A stretch of DNA of 64,000 nucleotides from Microbacterium halotolerans (GCF_003569805.1 NZ_KZ984051.1:1219606-1283605), one strand, 5' to 3'; positions 1 to 10,124 are shown, numbered from the stretch's first letter. Notes: a model not told the origin generated them from the sequence alone. Numbers and translations are program-made.

Positions 1-2370
1 CTGTTCTTCGTCCCCTTCGTCGTTCCGGTCTGCGCGGTGCTCGCCGTTCTGCTCTTCGGCAGGCGGGCAGCCGGGACGCTGCACGTGTCGACGCTTTGGC
101 GAGCCGTGACAGCGACGATCGCCGGCGCAGGCTTCGCAATGGTCGTGCTCGTGCTGCAGCTGGCTGCGCCGATCTCGGTGGTGGTGCCGGAGGCGCCGGG
201 CGTGAGCATCCGTGCGATCAGCGCGTGGAGCATCCTCCTCGGCATCGTCATCGTCGCCGCGGCGACGTTCGTGTCGCTGAGCCCGCGCGGTGCGACGCGC
301 AGCAGGTGGCGCTCCGGGGCGCTGCAGGCGATCGAGCACCTCGGCGGGTTCGGCGCGGTCCTCGCGGTCGCGGTGCTCGTCGTCGCCATGATCGACTCCG
401 GGGGCGAAGCGGGAGGTCTGCTGCTGTTCGCACCCGCACTGCTGCCGCTGCTGGCGGCCGATGCGACTGCGCTCGGCGCGTTCTCCACCGTGTTCGCCAC
501 GGCGCAGGGCGACATCGACTCCTACCTGCCCGTCGACGTGCCGTCGGCGAGCCTCACGGTGTTCTCCGACGTCCTCCCCCTCGGGCTGCGCATCGCCGTG
601 CCCGTGCTCGCACTCGTCGCGATCGCGGTCGCGAGCGTGCGCTGGCGCGTCCGCCGTGGCGCGGCCACCGATCCGGTGAACTGGTTCGTGCTGCCCGCCG
701 GGTACGCGGCGTTCGGCATCGTCGTCATGATCGCCGGCCGGATCTCCGGAAGCGGCAGCATCGGAAGCGACGGGGCGGGTCTCGCAGGCCTGTTCGGCGG
801 CGGGGGAATGGCAGGAATGTCCTTCGGCATCGCACCGGCGGCATGGACGTTCGTGCTGTTCGCCGTGTTCGGCGTCGCCGTCGAAGCCCTCGCCCGTCTC
901 GTCGTGCCGCGGGCGGCGCGCTCGATGCCGCTCGGGCTGCTCAAGGCACTCACCTTCGGCGCGACCGCCGCGCCGGCCACGGGGCATGCACCCGCGGCCC
1001 AGGCGCCGGCATGGCATCAGTTCGCGCAGGGCGGCCGGCCCGCACAGGGCACGGTGCCCCCGCCTCCCGGTGAGGTGCCGCCGCCTCCGCTCGGCGTGAA
1101 CGTGCCGCCGAGGCCGCCCGCTCCTGGTGAAGCGGTTCCCGCTGGGGGAGCGGGTGCCGGTGCCGAACCGATGCAATCGCCCGTCGGCGCATCGCCAGCT
1201 GCTGCCCCGACCTCCGCCCAGACGCAGGAGACAGACGATCCCTTCCACGACCTGCTCAGCGGCGACGAGAGCCAGCGCGAGCCATTGGGCCGCGGAGCCA
1301 AGACCGCTTGGCTGGTCGGCGGGCTGTCCGTGCTCGGCATCGTCGTCCTGATTGTCGCCGGACTGCTCGTACGCGGCTACTTCGCCGGCACGCAGTACTC
1401 ACCGCAGGCGAAGGTCGAGAACTACCTGCAGGCGATCGTCGACGGAAACGCGTCAGATGCCCTGGAGCTGTGGGAGCCGAACGTCACCTCGGCGGAGCGC
1501 GTGCTGCTCACGGACGAGGTCTACGCCGCCGCCGAGAACCGCCCGACCGCGTTCGAGATCGGCACGGTCACCGAGATCGATGGCGGCGCATCGATCGCGG
1601 CGACCCTCACGGTCGACAGCAAGAGATACGACGTGTCGTTCGAACTCGAGAAGGCTGGCTCCGCCGCCGTTGTGTTCGACGACTGGAAGATCGTGTCGGG
1701 ACCGGAGCAGACCGTCAGGATCGGCGATGTGTCGCAGGTCGTCCAGGTCAACGGTGTCGGCGTCGACCTCTCGGAGATCGCGGTCACCGAGTTCGCCGAC
1801 GAGAACGATCACCAATGGTCGGAACTGACCGACATCCCCGTCCTGCCGGGCGACTACACCTTCACCGCGCCGGAGGCGGACGGCCTGTTCACCTACGGCG
1901 ATGACCAGGTGGCGACGGCACTGCCGAACGCCGACTTCCAGACGGGCTGGGAGCAGCTGGAGGCACCGCAGTTCGCCTCGTTCACCGTGAAATGGACGGA
2001 CGATGCGCAGCAGCAGGCCATCGACCAGGTGCAGGCACGCATCGACGAATGCATGAAGTCCGACCAGTTCGTGCCGAAGCTGTGCCAGAACTCGCTGGTC
2101 ATGAACGATCCGTCGTTCATGGCGATCACGAGCATCACGCGCTCGTGGGAGCAGGAGCCCACGCTCACCTTCGAGAACCTCGAGGGCCGACCGGTGGTGG
2201 CCGTCGAAGGCGGTGAGCTGCGCATCGACTACAAGGAGCGGTACAGCGAGGACGACGCCTGGGAGCCGGACTACGACACCAGCAGCTCGCCGTTCGGATG
2301 GTCGGGGCTGGAAGTTCCCGTCTCCGCGAACGACGACGGCGAGGTCGAGGTCGATCTCTCGGTCTTCTGA
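1..2370 (+). CDS. Multi-pass membrane protein with extracellular C-terminal domain (5' partial)
   Basis: The reading frame is open from base 1, so the true start lies upstream; 789 residues are visible. The first ~310 visible residues form about seven to eight hydrophobic segments. A proline/glycine/alanine-rich linker follows (about residues 325-410), then a single membrane span (about 433-460, after RGAKTAW), then a ~320-residue hydrophilic domain predicted outside the cell. The start of that domain (SPQAKVENYLQAIVDGN) resembles the small NTF2-like domains found just outside the membrane in TcaA or DUF4878-type proteins; this is a weak family guess. It contains two cysteines (ECMKS, KLCQN) that could pair. 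Function unknown. A perfect GC palindrome follows the stop codon and probably terminates transcription. Confidence 0.8.
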   Translation: MFFVPFVVPVCAVLAVLLFGRRAAGTLHVSTLWRAVTATIAGAGFAMVVLVLQLAAPISVVVPEAPGVSIRAISAWSILLGIVIVAAATFVSLSPRGATRSRWRSGALQAIEHLGGFGAVLAVAVLVVAMIDSGGEAGGLLLFAPALLPLLAADATALGAFSTVFATAQGDIDSYLPVDVPSASLTVFSDVLPLGLRIAVPVLALVAIAVASVRWRVRRGAATDPVNWFVLPAGYAAFGIVVMIAGRISGSGSIGSDGAGLAGLFGGGGMAGMSFGIAPAAWTFVLFAVFGVAVEALARLVVPRAARSMPLGLLKALTFGATAAPATGHAPAAQAPAWHQFAQGGRPAQGTVPPPPGEVPPPPLGVNVPPRPPAPGEAVPAGGAGAGAEPMQSPVGASPAAAPTSAQTQETDDPFHDLLSGDESQREPLGRGAKTAWLVGGLSVLGIVVLIVAGLLVRGYFAGTQYSPQAKVENYLQAIVDGNASDALELWEPNVTSAERVLLTDEVYAAAENRPTAFEIGTVTEIDGGASIAATLTVDSKRYDVSFELEKAGSAAVVFDDWKIVSGPEQTVRIGDVSQVVQVNGVGVDLSEIAVTEFADENDHQWSELTDIPVLPGDYTFTAPEADGLFTYGDDQVATALPNADFQTGWEQLEAPQFASFTVKWTDDAQQQAIDQVQARIDECMKSDQFVPKLCQNSLVMNDPSFMAITSITRSWEQEPTLTFENLEGRPVVAVEGGELRIDYKERYSEDDAWEPDYDTSSSPFGWSGLEVPVSANDDGEVEVDLSVF

Positions 2371-2448
2371 ATCGTGGGGCCCGGGGCGCGTGCGCCTGGT
2401 TCCACCCGGACGAGTCGGCAGGGCATTCGGAGCGAGCCCGTCGCGAAG

Positions 2449-2470
2449 GTGGGCGGCGCGCCGCCCACCC
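2449..2470 (+). terminator. Perfect 22-bp GC palindrome after the first gene
   Basis: GGTGGGCGGCG is followed directly by its own reverse complement, about 80 bases after the stop at 2370 and about 85 bases before the next start. It can fold into a hairpin of about nine pairs. There is no T run after it, which is common for actinobacterial intrinsic terminators. Confidence 0.5.
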
Positions 2471-2555
2471 GTGCGGCGAGGCGCCCACGCGGCGGCGGCG
2501 CGGCGCGTTACGCTCGCCGCGTGGGCATACAGACTCGCCGTGAGGAGTGCATGAG

Positions 2556-3836
2556 ATGAGTGACGCCAAGGGCGACGACAACGACCCGACGACCGGCGAG
2601 CCCATCGAGGCCGCCGACCGTCCGGACGACGGCGCCGCGGAAGCCCGACTTCCGCAGGAACCGGCCGCGCACACCCCGGATGACGACCAGCGCCAGGGCG
2701 CCGCAGCGGACGCGACAGCGCCCGATGCGACCGCGGAACCCGCGAACGGCCAGGCTCCAGGGGCCGAGCAGACGCTGAGCGGGCAGACGCCGGATGATGC
2801 GGATGCCGCCCCTGCGGAGCGGTCCGAAGGATCCGACGCAGACCACTCGGCAGATCCGGCCGCGAGCACCGCGCCGGACACCGCCGTGTACGATCTCGAC
2901 GACGATGCGCCGTCCGGCGACGCCGCGACGAAGCCCACGGCATCCGGGGCCGACGCCCCTGTCGGCGGCGCGAGCACGACCGATCCCGCCCCGACGTCGG
3001 AGGACACCGAGGCTATCGGCTCCGAGGGGGCGGACGAGCCCGACTACGCCGCGCTCGCCGCGGAGCTCGAGGAGTTCGAGGCGCGGCAGGGTGGTGCGGC
3101 GGGTGCGGCGCCTCCTGCGCACACGGCGCCGACGGCCGTCGGCAGCGGCTGGTTCGAGGAGGCGCCGGAGACGTTCAAGGCCACGGAGCCCGACGACGCC
3201 CCCACCGAGGTCGTCGACCCGGTCGAGGGGGCAAAGCCGGCCGTTGTGCCGAACGAGCCGGCCGCGTACGCCGCTCCCGCACCGGAAGCGGTGATCACGG
3301 AGAGCTACGAACCGCCGCGCAAGCGGGGCAACCGCGTCGCCGCGCTGCTGATCGGCGTCCCCGCGACGATCGCGTTCACGATCCTGTACGCGCTGGTCGA
3401 TCTCGCCTACGGCTGGTTCCAGAACGAAGTGGCGCCGGAGTCGCTCGTCGCCGACCTGCTCGAGCGCATCGCGGAGCCGGCGTTCTGGGTGCCCGTCGTC
3501 GTGTTCTTCCTCGCGTTCTGGCTTGTGGGCGTCATCGTCAACCGTGCCAGCGCCGGCTGGTGGGTCGTGTTCGGCTTCCTGGTCGCCGCGGTGTCGTACG
3601 CCGGGTTCGTCGTGGCGCCGGTTCTCACCTACCCGTTCTGGATGATCACTCCCGGCGCCGCGAACGAGCAGATGCAGTCTCTGCTGCTGAATCCCGTCGC
3701 GATCGGTGTGTTCATCATCGCCCGCGAGGTGACGGTGTGGTTCGGCGCGTGGGTCGCGGGGCGCGGGCGCAAGATGAAGCGTCTCAACGCCGACGACCGC
3801 GCGGAGTACGAGAAGGCGATCGCCGAAGACGAGTGA
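2556..3836 (+). CDS. Membrane protein with long acidic disordered N-terminus
   Basis: Start chosen at the ATG reading MSDAKGDDND, because GAGGAG sits eight bases upstream; the GTG nine bases earlier would overlap that site. The product is about 426 residues. The first ~255 are rich in Ala, Asp, Glu, Pro and Thr with no hydrophobic stretch, so probably a disordered cytoplasmic tail. A basic patch (PPRKRGNR) then leads into four predicted membrane segments between about residues 262 and 405, ending in a charged tail. I do not recognise a family. It is co-directional with its neighbours, but gaps of about 180 bases on each side argue against a tight operon. Confidence 0.75.
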   Translation: MSDAKGDDNDPTTGEPIEAADRPDDGAAEARLPQEPAAHTPDDDQRQGAAADATAPDATAEPANGQAPGAEQTLSGQTPDDADAAPAERSEGSDADHSADPAASTAPDTAVYDLDDDAPSGDAATKPTASGADAPVGGASTTDPAPTSEDTEAIGSEGADEPDYAALAAELEEFEARQGGAAGAAPPAHTAPTAVGSGWFEEAPETFKATEPDDAPTEVVDPVEGAKPAVVPNEPAAYAAPAPEAVITESYEPPRKRGNRVAALLIGVPATIAFTILYALVDLAYGWFQNEVAPESLVADLLERIAEPAFWVPVVVFFLAFWLVGVIVNRASAGWWVVFGFLVAAVSYAGFVVAPVLTYPFWMITPGAANEQMQSLLLNPVAIGVFIIAREVTVWFGAWVAGRGRKMKRLNADDRAEYEKAIAEDE

Positions 3837-4012
3837 TTCGGCGGGGCCGGGCCGTGATGCCGCAGAGTCGGCCCGTCGCGTCGGCTCGGCCGAGCGGGTG
3901 CCGAGCCGCGATGGTGCGCCGAGAGCCGGTCGGTCGTTCCGTCCGACGGGCTCCGCGAGCAGCATCCAGGGCCCGGGGGCGCTCGGGCGGCGCGTGAAGG
4001 AGGGACGACCGG

Positions 4013-4480
4013 ATGAGCAGCCAGCGCATCAGCCCAGCCGTGGCGACGGCCTTCTCATCGGCGGCATACGGAGCGCTGCTGGTGTGCGTGACGGGGTTCG
4101 TCTCGCTGTGGACGGACTCTCCCGTGCTCGGTTCCTCGCACATCAGCGTGGTGCCCGCGATGCTCGCCGGCGTCGTCGCCGTTCTCGCCTTCGCCGGGAT
4201 GCTGCTGCGGTCGCTGCGGGATGCGCGTCCGAAGTACCCCGCGGCCGCCCTCGTCGCGCTCGTCTCCGGTCTCGCCCACATCGTCTCGCTGTGGATGCTC
4301 GCTGTGGCCTTCGGTGAGGGCGCTGTCGCCGCGACGGCGGCCGTCGGTGCGTCGGTCACGGGCTGGGCGTCGCTGTCCTTCGTCCTCGTCGCCGCCGTGT
4401 GCGCGTGGAGCGGCGTCGCACTGCGTCGCACCCGCGCCGATCGACCCCGCTGGCCATGGGAGCGCCGCGACGACGAGTGA
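4013..4480 (+). CDS. Small four-span membrane protein
   Basis: A 155-residue protein starting at an ATG with AAGGAGGG eight bases upstream, a strong ribosome binding site. Four hydrophobic segments can be seen (about residues 8-30, 40-65, 78-102 and 110-135), ending in a short basic tail (RTRADRPRWPWERRDDE). No enzyme motif is visible and I assign no function. An inverted copy of the three-armed repeat element begins ten bases after the stop codon. Confidence 0.7.
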   Translation: MSSQRISPAVATAFSSAAYGALLVCVTGFVSLWTDSPVLGSSHISVVPAMLAGVVAVLAFAGMLLRSLRDARPKYPAAALVALVSGLAHIVSLWMLAVAFGEGAVAATAAVGASVTGWASLSFVLVAAVCAWSGVALRRTRADRPRWPWERRDDE

Positions 4481-4489
4481 CCGCGCCCG

Positions 4490-4560
4490 CTGCCGAGATG
4501 CGCCGATATCGTCGAGATGCGCACGTTCCGACGCTTCTCGGACGAAAAGTGCGCATCTCG
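4490..4560 (-). repeat. Three-armed palindromic element, copy A (inverted orientation)
   Basis: Read on the minus strand it begins CGAGATGCGCACTTTTCG, has a central arm containing GTGCGCATCTCGACG, and ends GGCGCATCTCGGCAG. It shares the arm GAGATGCGC, its two inverted copies and the 3' end CTCGGCAG with copies at 10053, 11431 and 62613, but the middle differs and it is 71 rather than 72 bp. It lies between two co-directional genes. Confidence 0.8.
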
Positions 4561-4628
4561 TGAGCCGGCGGTCGGGTCGCAATGATCGGAATCCCACCGA
4601 TCTCCCCGCAATCGGCGCCGGATGTGCC

Positions 4629-4641
4629 TACCCTGGTGAGG
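4629..4641 (+). promoter_or_regulatory. Candidate -10 box for a leaderless transcript
   Basis: TACCCT (4629-4634) fits the actinobacterial TANNNT -10 pattern. Six bases separate it from the GTG at 4641, so transcription would begin at or next to the start codon. No Shine-Dalgarno sequence precedes that codon, and no clear -35 is seen. Confidence 0.45.
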
Positions 4642-5291
4642 TGGAGCGCTCGCTGGAGACGCAGGTCAGCCAGGCTGTTGATGCCTGGCTGCGCTGGCTG
4701 CCGCGCTGGGAGCCGGCCACCCACCGCGGTCGTGTCGCTCCGTGCAAGCGCTGTCTCGGCTCCCCCGTCCTCGAGGCGGCGGGGCTGGGCTCTGACGTGC
4801 CGCACGGCGTGCAGCACGGGCTGTCCACCAGGGTGAAGACGATCATCGATCGTCGCGTCGCCCGCTATACGGAGCTGAACCTCCCCATGCTGCAGGCGGA
4901 GCTCGACCAGCAGACGGCCCGCAACCGGGCCCGCAGCTATCGCCCGGACGAGGGGCTCGAACCGGAGCACGAGGGCATGCCGCTGGACCCGGAACCGGTG
5001 CCGGGGGCACCGTTCCTGTTCACGATCGAAGGGTTCGCGACCGAAGCGGCTGCCGATGTGCCGAGCCTTCCGCCACTGTCGGAGGAGGCGAAGGCCGCGC
5101 TGCGGCAGGAAGTCGCGCTCGCCGACGACTACGCGAACATGGTCGGCCGCGAGGTGTGCCAGCTGCTGGCGGAGCACCGGATGCGCGTTCAGCGAGCCGT
5201 CTCGAAGTTCGTCGAGCCGCAGGTCGAGAACATGCTCTCAGAGCTCACGCAGTCGCTCGACGCCCCCTTCGACCCCCGCGACTTCCACTAG
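4641..5291 (+). CDS. Conserved-looking hypothetical protein with a CxxC motif
   Basis: Start taken at the GTG reading VERSLETQ, six bases after a TACCCT -10-like box; the frame stays open further upstream but runs through the repeat element and the previous gene. The 216-residue product is soluble with no membrane segment or signal. Near the N-terminus it has one APCKRC motif (CxxC), which could bind metal but lacks a second pair. The middle is acidic and proline-rich; the C-terminal half is helical and charged. I do not recognise a family. It lies directly upstream of the str operon promoter. Confidence 0.7.
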   Translation: MERSLETQVSQAVDAWLRWLPRWEPATHRGRVAPCKRCLGSPVLEAAGLGSDVPHGVQHGLSTRVKTIIDRRVARYTELNLPMLQAELDQQTARNRARSYRPDEGLEPEHEGMPLDPEPVPGAPFLFTIEGFATEAAADVPSLPPLSEEAKAALRQEVALADDYANMVGREVCQLLAEHRMRVQRAVSKFVEPQVENMLSELTQSLDAPFDPRDFH

Positions 5292-5337
5292 GTTGTGTCG
5301 GCGTACACCCATCTGGCGCGTCGGCAGTGCATTGCTT

Positions 5338-5366
5338 TTGACCCGGCGTGTCATTCCGCGTAATAT
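5338..5366 (+). promoter_or_regulatory. Strong promoter of the str operon
   Basis: TTGACC (5338-5343) and TAATAT (5361-5366) are separated by exactly 17 bases, a near-consensus housekeeping sigma site. Transcription would start near 5373, giving a leader of about 200 bases before rpsL. I see no gene in this leader. Confidence 0.75.
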
Positions 5367-5569
5367 GAATAGGCGTGCGCTTGAGCGCGCCCAACTCCGT
5401 GCCCCGGTGCGGCCACGGGCGCTGGGCGCCGCATCGGGACCGGGTTGCGAACAGCCCACCCCCACGGCATACCCGCCACGTTCCAATCACACCGGGCTTC
5501 CCGGGGTCCAGACGGGTCTTACGTGAAACTTCACGAGCTGTCACCGTGCAGCACTGACAAGGAGAACTA

Positions 5570-5938
5570 GTGCCAACTATTCAGCAGTTGGTTCGCAAGG
5601 GGCGCCAGTCGAAGAAGACTTCGACGAAGGCGCCTGCTCTGAAGGCGAACCCACAGCAGGCCGGGGTGTGCACCCGCGTGTACACCACCACCCCGAAGAA
5701 GCCGAACTCGGCGATGCGCAAGGTCGCTCGTGTGAAGCTGCGCAACGGCACGGAGGTCACGGCCTACATCCCCGGTGAGGGCCACAACCTCCAGGAGCAC
5801 TCGCTGGTGCTCGTCCGCGGTGGTCGTGTCAAGGACCTCCCCGGTGTCCGTTACAAGATCGTCCGCGGTGCTCTCGACACCCAGGCCGTCAAGAACCGTG
5901 GCCAGGCTCGCAGCCGCTACGGCGCGAAGAAGGGCTGA
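5570..5938 (+). CDS. rpsL: 30S ribosomal protein S12
   Basis: A 122-residue protein of usual length for S12, a decoding-centre protein that contacts the A site. It starts at a GTG with AAGGAGA upstream. The signature block [19 protein letters not shown] is intact, and both lysines where streptomycin-resistance substitutions usually occur (in PKKPNS and VKDLPG) are wild type. First gene of the str operon; five bases separate it from rpsG. Confidence 0.98.
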   Translation: MPTIQQLVRKGRQSKKTSTKAPALKANPQQAGVCTRVYTTTPKKPNSAMRKVARVKLRNGTEVTAYIPGEGHNLQEHSLVLVRGGRVKDLPGVRYKIVRGALDTQAVKNRGQARSRYGAKKG

Positions 5939-5943
5939 CCGCA

Positions 5944-6414
5944 ATGCCACGCAAGGGACCCGCTCCGAAGCGTCCGGTCGTCAACGACCCGGTCTACGGC
6001 GCTCCGATCGTCACGCAGCTCGTCAACAAGATCCTCGTCGACGGCAAGAAGTCGCTCGCCGAATCGATCGTGTACGGCGCGCTGCAGGGCGTCGAGGCCA
6101 AGAGCGGGCAGGACGCCGTTCCCACGCTCAAGAAGGCGCTCGACAACGTCCGCCCGACCCTCGAGGTCCGCAGTCGCCGCGTCGGCGGCTCGACCTACCA
6201 GGTGCCGGTCGAGGTCAAGCCGCACCGCGCGAACACCCTCGCGCTGCGCTGGCTCGTGAGCTACGCCAAGGGTCGTCGTGAGAAGACGATGACCGAGCGT
6301 CTCATGAACGAGATCCTCGACGCCTCGAACGGCCTCGGTGCCGCGGTCAAGCGCCGCGAAGACACCCACAAGATGGCCGAGTCGAACCGCGCCTTCGCGC
6401 ACTACCGCTGGTAA
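5944..6414 (+). CDS. rpsG: 30S ribosomal protein S7
   Basis: A 156-residue S7, which nucleates assembly of the 30S head and sits near the E site. The start [12 protein letters not shown] and the internal [12 protein letters not shown] block are typical. It follows rpsL by five bases, so the two are co-transcribed. In Escherichia coli S7 represses its own operon; whether that holds here cannot be told from sequence. A 16-bp hairpin follows the stop codon. Confidence 0.98.
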   Translation: MPRKGPAPKRPVVNDPVYGAPIVTQLVNKILVDGKKSLAESIVYGALQGVEAKSGQDAVPTLKKALDNVRPTLEVRSRRVGGSTYQVPVEVKPHRANTLALRWLVSYAKGRREKTMTERLMNEILDASNGLGAAVKRREDTHKMAESNRAFAHYRW

Positions 6415-6429
6415 CCAGCTGTTCACGCA

Positions 6430-6466
6430 GGTTCCGGATGATCGGAGCCACCGATCATCCGGAACC
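6430..6466 (+). terminator. Perfect 16-bp hairpin between rpsG and fusA
   Basis: GGTTCCGGATGATCGG (6430-6445), a five-base loop, then its exact complement (6451-6466). TGCCTGGAATTTTT follows within 14 bases. It could end part of the transcription (an attenuator lowering fusA relative to rpsL-rpsG) or serve as an RNA processing or stability site. Confidence 0.65.
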
Positions 6467-6508
6467 TGCCTGGAATTTTTCAGCCCTCCTACACGTAAGG
6501 ACACGCCC

Positions 6509-8623
6509 GTGGCACAAGACGTGCTCACCGACCTCAAGAAGGTCCGCAACATCGGCATCATGGCGCACATCGATGCCGGCAAGACGACGACGACCGAGCG
6601 CATCCTGTTCTACACGGGTGTGAACCACAAGATCGGCGAGACCCACGACGGTGGCGCGACGACTGACTGGATGGAGCAGGAGCAGGAGCGCGGCATCACG
6701 ATCACGTCCGCCGCCGTGACGTGCTTCTGGGACGACAACCAGATCAACATCATCGACACCCCGGGTCACGTCGACTTCACCGTCGAGGTGGAGCGCTCGC
6801 TCCGCGTGCTCGACGGCGCTGTTGCCGTCTTCGACGGCAAGGAGGGCGTTGAGCCGCAGTCCGAGACGGTGTGGCGCCAGGCCGACAAGTACAACGTGCC
6901 CCGCATCTGCTTCGTCAACAAGATGGACAAGCTGGGCGCCGACTTCTACTTCACGGTCGACACCATCATCAACCGCCTGAAGGCGACCCCGCTCGTGATG
7001 CAGCTGCCGATCGGCGCTGAGAACGACTTCGTCGGCGTCGTCGATCTGCTGCACATGAAGGCGCTGGTCTGGCCGGGCGACGCCAAGGGCGATGTGACCA
7101 TGGGTGCCGCGTACGAGACGCAGGAGATCCCCGCCGACCTCCAGGCCAAGGCCGAGGAGTACCGCCAGAAGCTGGTCGAGGCCGTCGCCGAGACGGACGA
7201 CGAGCTGATGGAGAAGTTCTTCGGCGGCGAGGAGCTCACTCTCGACGAACTGAAGGGCGGCATCCGCAAGCTCACGATCGCGGGCGACGCGTACCCGGTG
7301 TTCTGCGGTTCGGCGTTCAAGAACCGCGGCGTGCAGCCGATGCTCGACGCGGTCGTCGACTTCCTGCCGGCTCCGGTCGACGTTCCGGCCATCGAGGCGC
7401 ACGACCCGAAGGACGAGGAGAAGATCATCGAGCGTCACTCCGACGCCGAGGAGCCCTTCGCCGCGCTCGCCTTCAAGGTCGTCTCGCACCCGTTCTTCGG
7501 TCGCCTGACCTACGTGCGCGTGTACTCGGGCCACCTCGACTCGGGCGCACAGATCATCAACTCGACCAAGGGCAAGAAGGAGCGCATCGGGAAGATCTTC
7601 CAGATGCACGCCAACAAGGAGAACCCTGTCGAGTCGGTCACCGCCGGTCACATCTATGCGGTCATCGGCCTCAAGGACACCACGACGGGCGACACGCTGT
7701 GCGACCCGAACTCGCAGGTCGTGCTCGAGTCGATGACGTTCCCGGAGCCGGTGATCGAGGTCGCCATCGAGCCGAAGACCAAGGCCGACCAGGAGAAGCT
7801 CGGCGTCGCCATCCAGAAGATGGCGGAAGAGGACCCGACGTTCCGCGTCGAGAACAACGCCGAGACCGGTCAGACCACGGTCAAGGGCATGGGCGAGCTG
7901 CACCTCGACATCATCGTCGATCGCATCAAGCGCGAGTTCCGCGTCGAGGCGAACGTCGGCAAGCCCCAGGTGGCGTACCGCGAGACGATCCGCAAGGCCG
8001 TCGACCGCCACGACTACACGCACAAGAAGCAGACCGGTGGTTCCGGCCAGTTCGCGAAGATCCAGTTCAAGATCGAGCCGCTCGAGGTCGAGGGCGACAA
8101 GATCTACGAGTTCGTGAACTCCGTCACCGGCGGTCGCATCCCGCGCGAGTACATCCCGTCGATCGATGCCGGTTTCCAGGACGCCATGAACGTCGGCATC
8201 CTCGCCGGCTACCCCATGGTGGGCGTGAAGGCGACGCTGAACGACGGCCAGTCGCACGATGTCGACTCTTCGGAGATGGCGTTCAAGATCGCCGGATCGA
8301 TGGGCTTCAAGGAAGCCATCCAGAAGGCCGGCCCCGTGCTGCTCGAGCCGCTCATGGCGGTCGAGGTGCGTACTCCTGAGGAGTACATGGGCGATGTCAT
8401 CGGCGACCTGAACTCGCGCCGCGGTCAGGTGCAGTCGATGGAGGACGGCCAGGGCGTGAAGGTCGTCTCGGCCCTCGTTCCGCTCTCGAGCATGTTCGGC
8501 TACATCGGTGATCTGCGCTCTAAGACCTCGGGTCGTGCGGTCTACTCGATGGAGTTCCACAGCTACGCCGAGGTTCCGAAGGCCGTCGCCGACGAGATCA
8601 TCCAGAAGGGCAAGGGCGAGTAA
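6509..8623 (+). CDS. fusA: Translation elongation factor G
   Basis: A 704-residue EF-G, the GTPase that drives translocation and, with RRF, ribosome recycling. The start is the GTG reading [16 protein letters not shown]; the frame extends upstream through the rpsG-fusA hairpin and is not used there. GTPase motifs are intact: [12 protein letters not shown] (P-loop), RGITITSAA (switch I end), DTPGHVDF and NKMD. Domains III-V follow, with [13 protein letters not shown] in domain IV and the RGQVQSME region near the C-terminus. Part of the str operon, but downstream of a hairpin that may tune its expression. Confidence 0.98.
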   Translation: MAQDVLTDLKKVRNIGIMAHIDAGKTTTTERILFYTGVNHKIGETHDGGATTDWMEQEQERGITITSAAVTCFWDDNQINIIDTPGHVDFTVEVERSLRVLDGAVAVFDGKEGVEPQSETVWRQADKYNVPRICFVNKMDKLGADFYFTVDTIINRLKATPLVMQLPIGAENDFVGVVDLLHMKALVWPGDAKGDVTMGAAYETQEIPADLQAKAEEYRQKLVEAVAETDDELMEKFFGGEELTLDELKGGIRKLTIAGDAYPVFCGSAFKNRGVQPMLDAVVDFLPAPVDVPAIEAHDPKDEEKIIERHSDAEEPFAALAFKVVSHPFFGRLTYVRVYSGHLDSGAQIINSTKGKKERIGKIFQMHANKENPVESVTAGHIYAVIGLKDTTTGDTLCDPNSQVVLESMTFPEPVIEVAIEPKTKADQEKLGVAIQKMAEEDPTFRVENNAETGQTTVKGMGELHLDIIVDRIKREFRVEANVGKPQVAYRETIRKAVDRHDYTHKKQTGGSGQFAKIQFKIEPLEVEGDKIYEFVNSVTGGRIPREYIPSIDAGFQDAMNVGILAGYPMVGVKATLNDGQSHDVDSSEMAFKIAGSMGFKEAIQKAGPVLLEPLMAVEVRTPEEYMGDVIGDLNSRRGQVQSMEDGQGVKVVSALVPLSSMFGYIGDLRSKTSGRAVYSMEFHSYAEVPKAVADEIIQKGKGE

Positions 8624-8637
8624 GCTCGCCAGCCCCT

Positions 8638-8674
8638 TTGGTCAACGGGTGGGCCGTTCGTATGATGGCCCACC
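8638..8674 (+). promoter_or_regulatory. tuf promoter overlapping the fusA hairpin
   Basis: TTGGTC (8638-8643), 17 bases, then TATGAT (8661-8666): a good housekeeping promoter giving tuf a leader of about 110 bases. The same DNA holds the inverted repeat GGTGGGCC (8648-8655) and GGCCCACC (8667-8674), a possible weak terminator for fusA. This suggests partial termination followed by re-initiation, consistent with higher demand for EF-Tu. Confidence 0.65.
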
Positions 8675-8780
8675 TGCGAAAACTTCACACTGACTGTCTA
8701 TTAGACTGAAATCACCCATGTAGCAGGCCGGTCGCAATCCGGTGCCCGGTGCTGTTACTCGACCGTCCTAGGAGGACATA

Positions 8781-9974
8781 GTGGCTAAGGCCAAGTTCGA
8801 GCGGACCAAGCCGCACGTCAACATCGGTACGATCGGGCACGTCGACCACGGTAAGACGACGCTGACTGCCGCGATCTCGAAGGTGCTTGCGGAGAAGTTC
8901 CCGTCGGATGTCAACGTGCTGCGCGACTTCGGCTCGATCGACTCGGCTCCTGAGGAGCGCCAGCGCGGCATCACGATCAACATCTCGCACGTCGAGTACG
9001 AGACCGAGAAGCGTCACTACGCGCACGTCGACGCCCCGGGCCACGCTGACTACATCAAGAACATGATCACGGGTGCCGCCCAGATGGACGGCGCAATCCT
9101 CGTGGTCGCTGCGACTGATGGTCCGATGGCTCAGACGCGTGAGCACGTCCTTCTCGCCAAGCAGGTCGGCGTTCCCTACCTGCTCGTCGCCCTGAACAAG
9201 TGCGACATGGTCGACGACGAGGAGATCCTGGAGCTCGTCGAGCTCGAGGTGCGCGAACTGCTGTCGTCGCAGGACTTCGACGGCGACAACGCTCCCGTCG
9301 TGCAGGTCTCGGGCTACCAGGCGCTCCAGGGCGAGGAGAAGTGGGTCAACTCGATCCTCGAGCTCATGGAGGCGGTCGACAACTCGATCCCCGACCCGGT
9401 GCGCGACCGCGACAAGCCGTTCCTGATGCCGATCGAGGACGTCTTCACGATCACTGGTCGTGGCACGGTCGTCACGGGCCGCGCCGAGCGCGGTACCCTC
9501 GCGATCAACTCGGAGGTCGAGATCGTCGGCATCCGCGACACCCAGAAGACCACGGTCACGGGTATCGAGATGTTCCACAAGCAGCTCGACGAGGCATGGG
9601 CCGGCGAGAACTGCGGTCTGCTGCTTCGCGGTCTGAAGCGTGAGGACGTCGAGCGCGGCCAGGTCGTCGTGAAGCCGGGTTCGGTTACGCCGCACACCAA
9701 CTTCAGCGGCACCGCCTACATCCTCTCGAAGGACGAGGGCGGCCGTCACAACCCGTTCTACACGAACTACCGCCCGCAGTTCTACTTCCGCACCACGGAC
9801 GTCACGGGCGTCATCACGCTGCCCGAGGGCACCGAGATGGTCATGCCGGGCGACACCACTGACATGACGGTCGAGCTGATCCAGCCGATCGCCATGGAGG
9901 ACGGTCTCGGCTTCGCGATCCGTGAGGGCGGCCGTACCGTCGGCGCCGGCACGGTGACCAGCATCATCAAGTGA
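8781..9974 (+). CDS. tuf: Translation elongation factor Tu
   Basis: A 397-residue EF-Tu, which delivers aminoacyl-tRNA to the ribosome as a GTP complex. It starts at a GTG four bases after TAGGAGGA. GTPase motifs are intact: [33 protein letters not shown] and NKCDMVDD. Domains II and III carry [13 protein letters not shown] and the conserved [14 protein letters not shown]. It has its own predicted promoter in the fusA-tuf gap and a strong hairpin terminator after it, so it can be transcribed apart from rpsL-rpsG-fusA. Only one tuf copy is in this window. Confidence 0.99.
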   Translation: MAKAKFERTKPHVNIGTIGHVDHGKTTLTAAISKVLAEKFPSDVNVLRDFGSIDSAPEERQRGITINISHVEYETEKRHYAHVDAPGHADYIKNMITGAAQMDGAILVVAATDGPMAQTREHVLLAKQVGVPYLLVALNKCDMVDDEEILELVELEVRELLSSQDFDGDNAPVVQVSGYQALQGEEKWVNSILELMEAVDNSIPDPVRDRDKPFLMPIEDVFTITGRGTVVTGRAERGTLAINSEVEIVGIRDTQKTTVTGIEMFHKQLDEAWAGENCGLLLRGLKREDVERGQVVVKPGSVTPHTNFSGTAYILSKDEGGRHNPFYTNYRPQFYFRTTDVTGVITLPEGTEMVMPGDTTDMTVELIQPIAMEDGLGFAIREGGRTVGAGTVTSIIK

Positions 9975-9992
9975 TCATCTGATTGCTGCGAA

Positions 9993-10023
9993 GGGCCCGA
10001 GCATCATGCTCGGGCCCTTTTCG
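9993..10023 (+). terminator. Intrinsic terminator of the str operon
   Basis: An 11-bp stem GGGCCCGAGCA / TGCTCGGGCCC with a three-base loop is followed at once by TTTTT minus one interruption (CCCTTTTCG). This is the most classical rho-independent terminator in the window. Confidence 0.9.
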
Positions 10024-10052
10024 CATGCTATGACGCCCTGAGACGAGGTTCG

Positions 10053-10124
10053 CGAGATGCGCGCTTCTTCGACATCCGGGCGTCAGAACCGGCGCATTTC
10101 GACGAGGAGTGCGCATCTCGGCAG
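10053..10124 (+). repeat. Three-armed palindromic element, copy B
   Basis: 72 bp: left arm CGAGATGCGCGCTT, spacer with GACATCCGGGCGTC, central inverted arm GGCGCATTTCGACG, right arm GAGTGCGCATCTCGGCAG. Nearly the same as copies C and D. It lies between the tuf terminator and the MFS gene; the open frame running through it is not coding. Confidence 0.85.

Noticed and set aside
6455..8560. A 701-codon minus-strand frame opposite fusA
   Set aside because: fusA is certain; the antisense frame is Leu/Val/Arg/Asp-rich shadow translation with no family resemblance.
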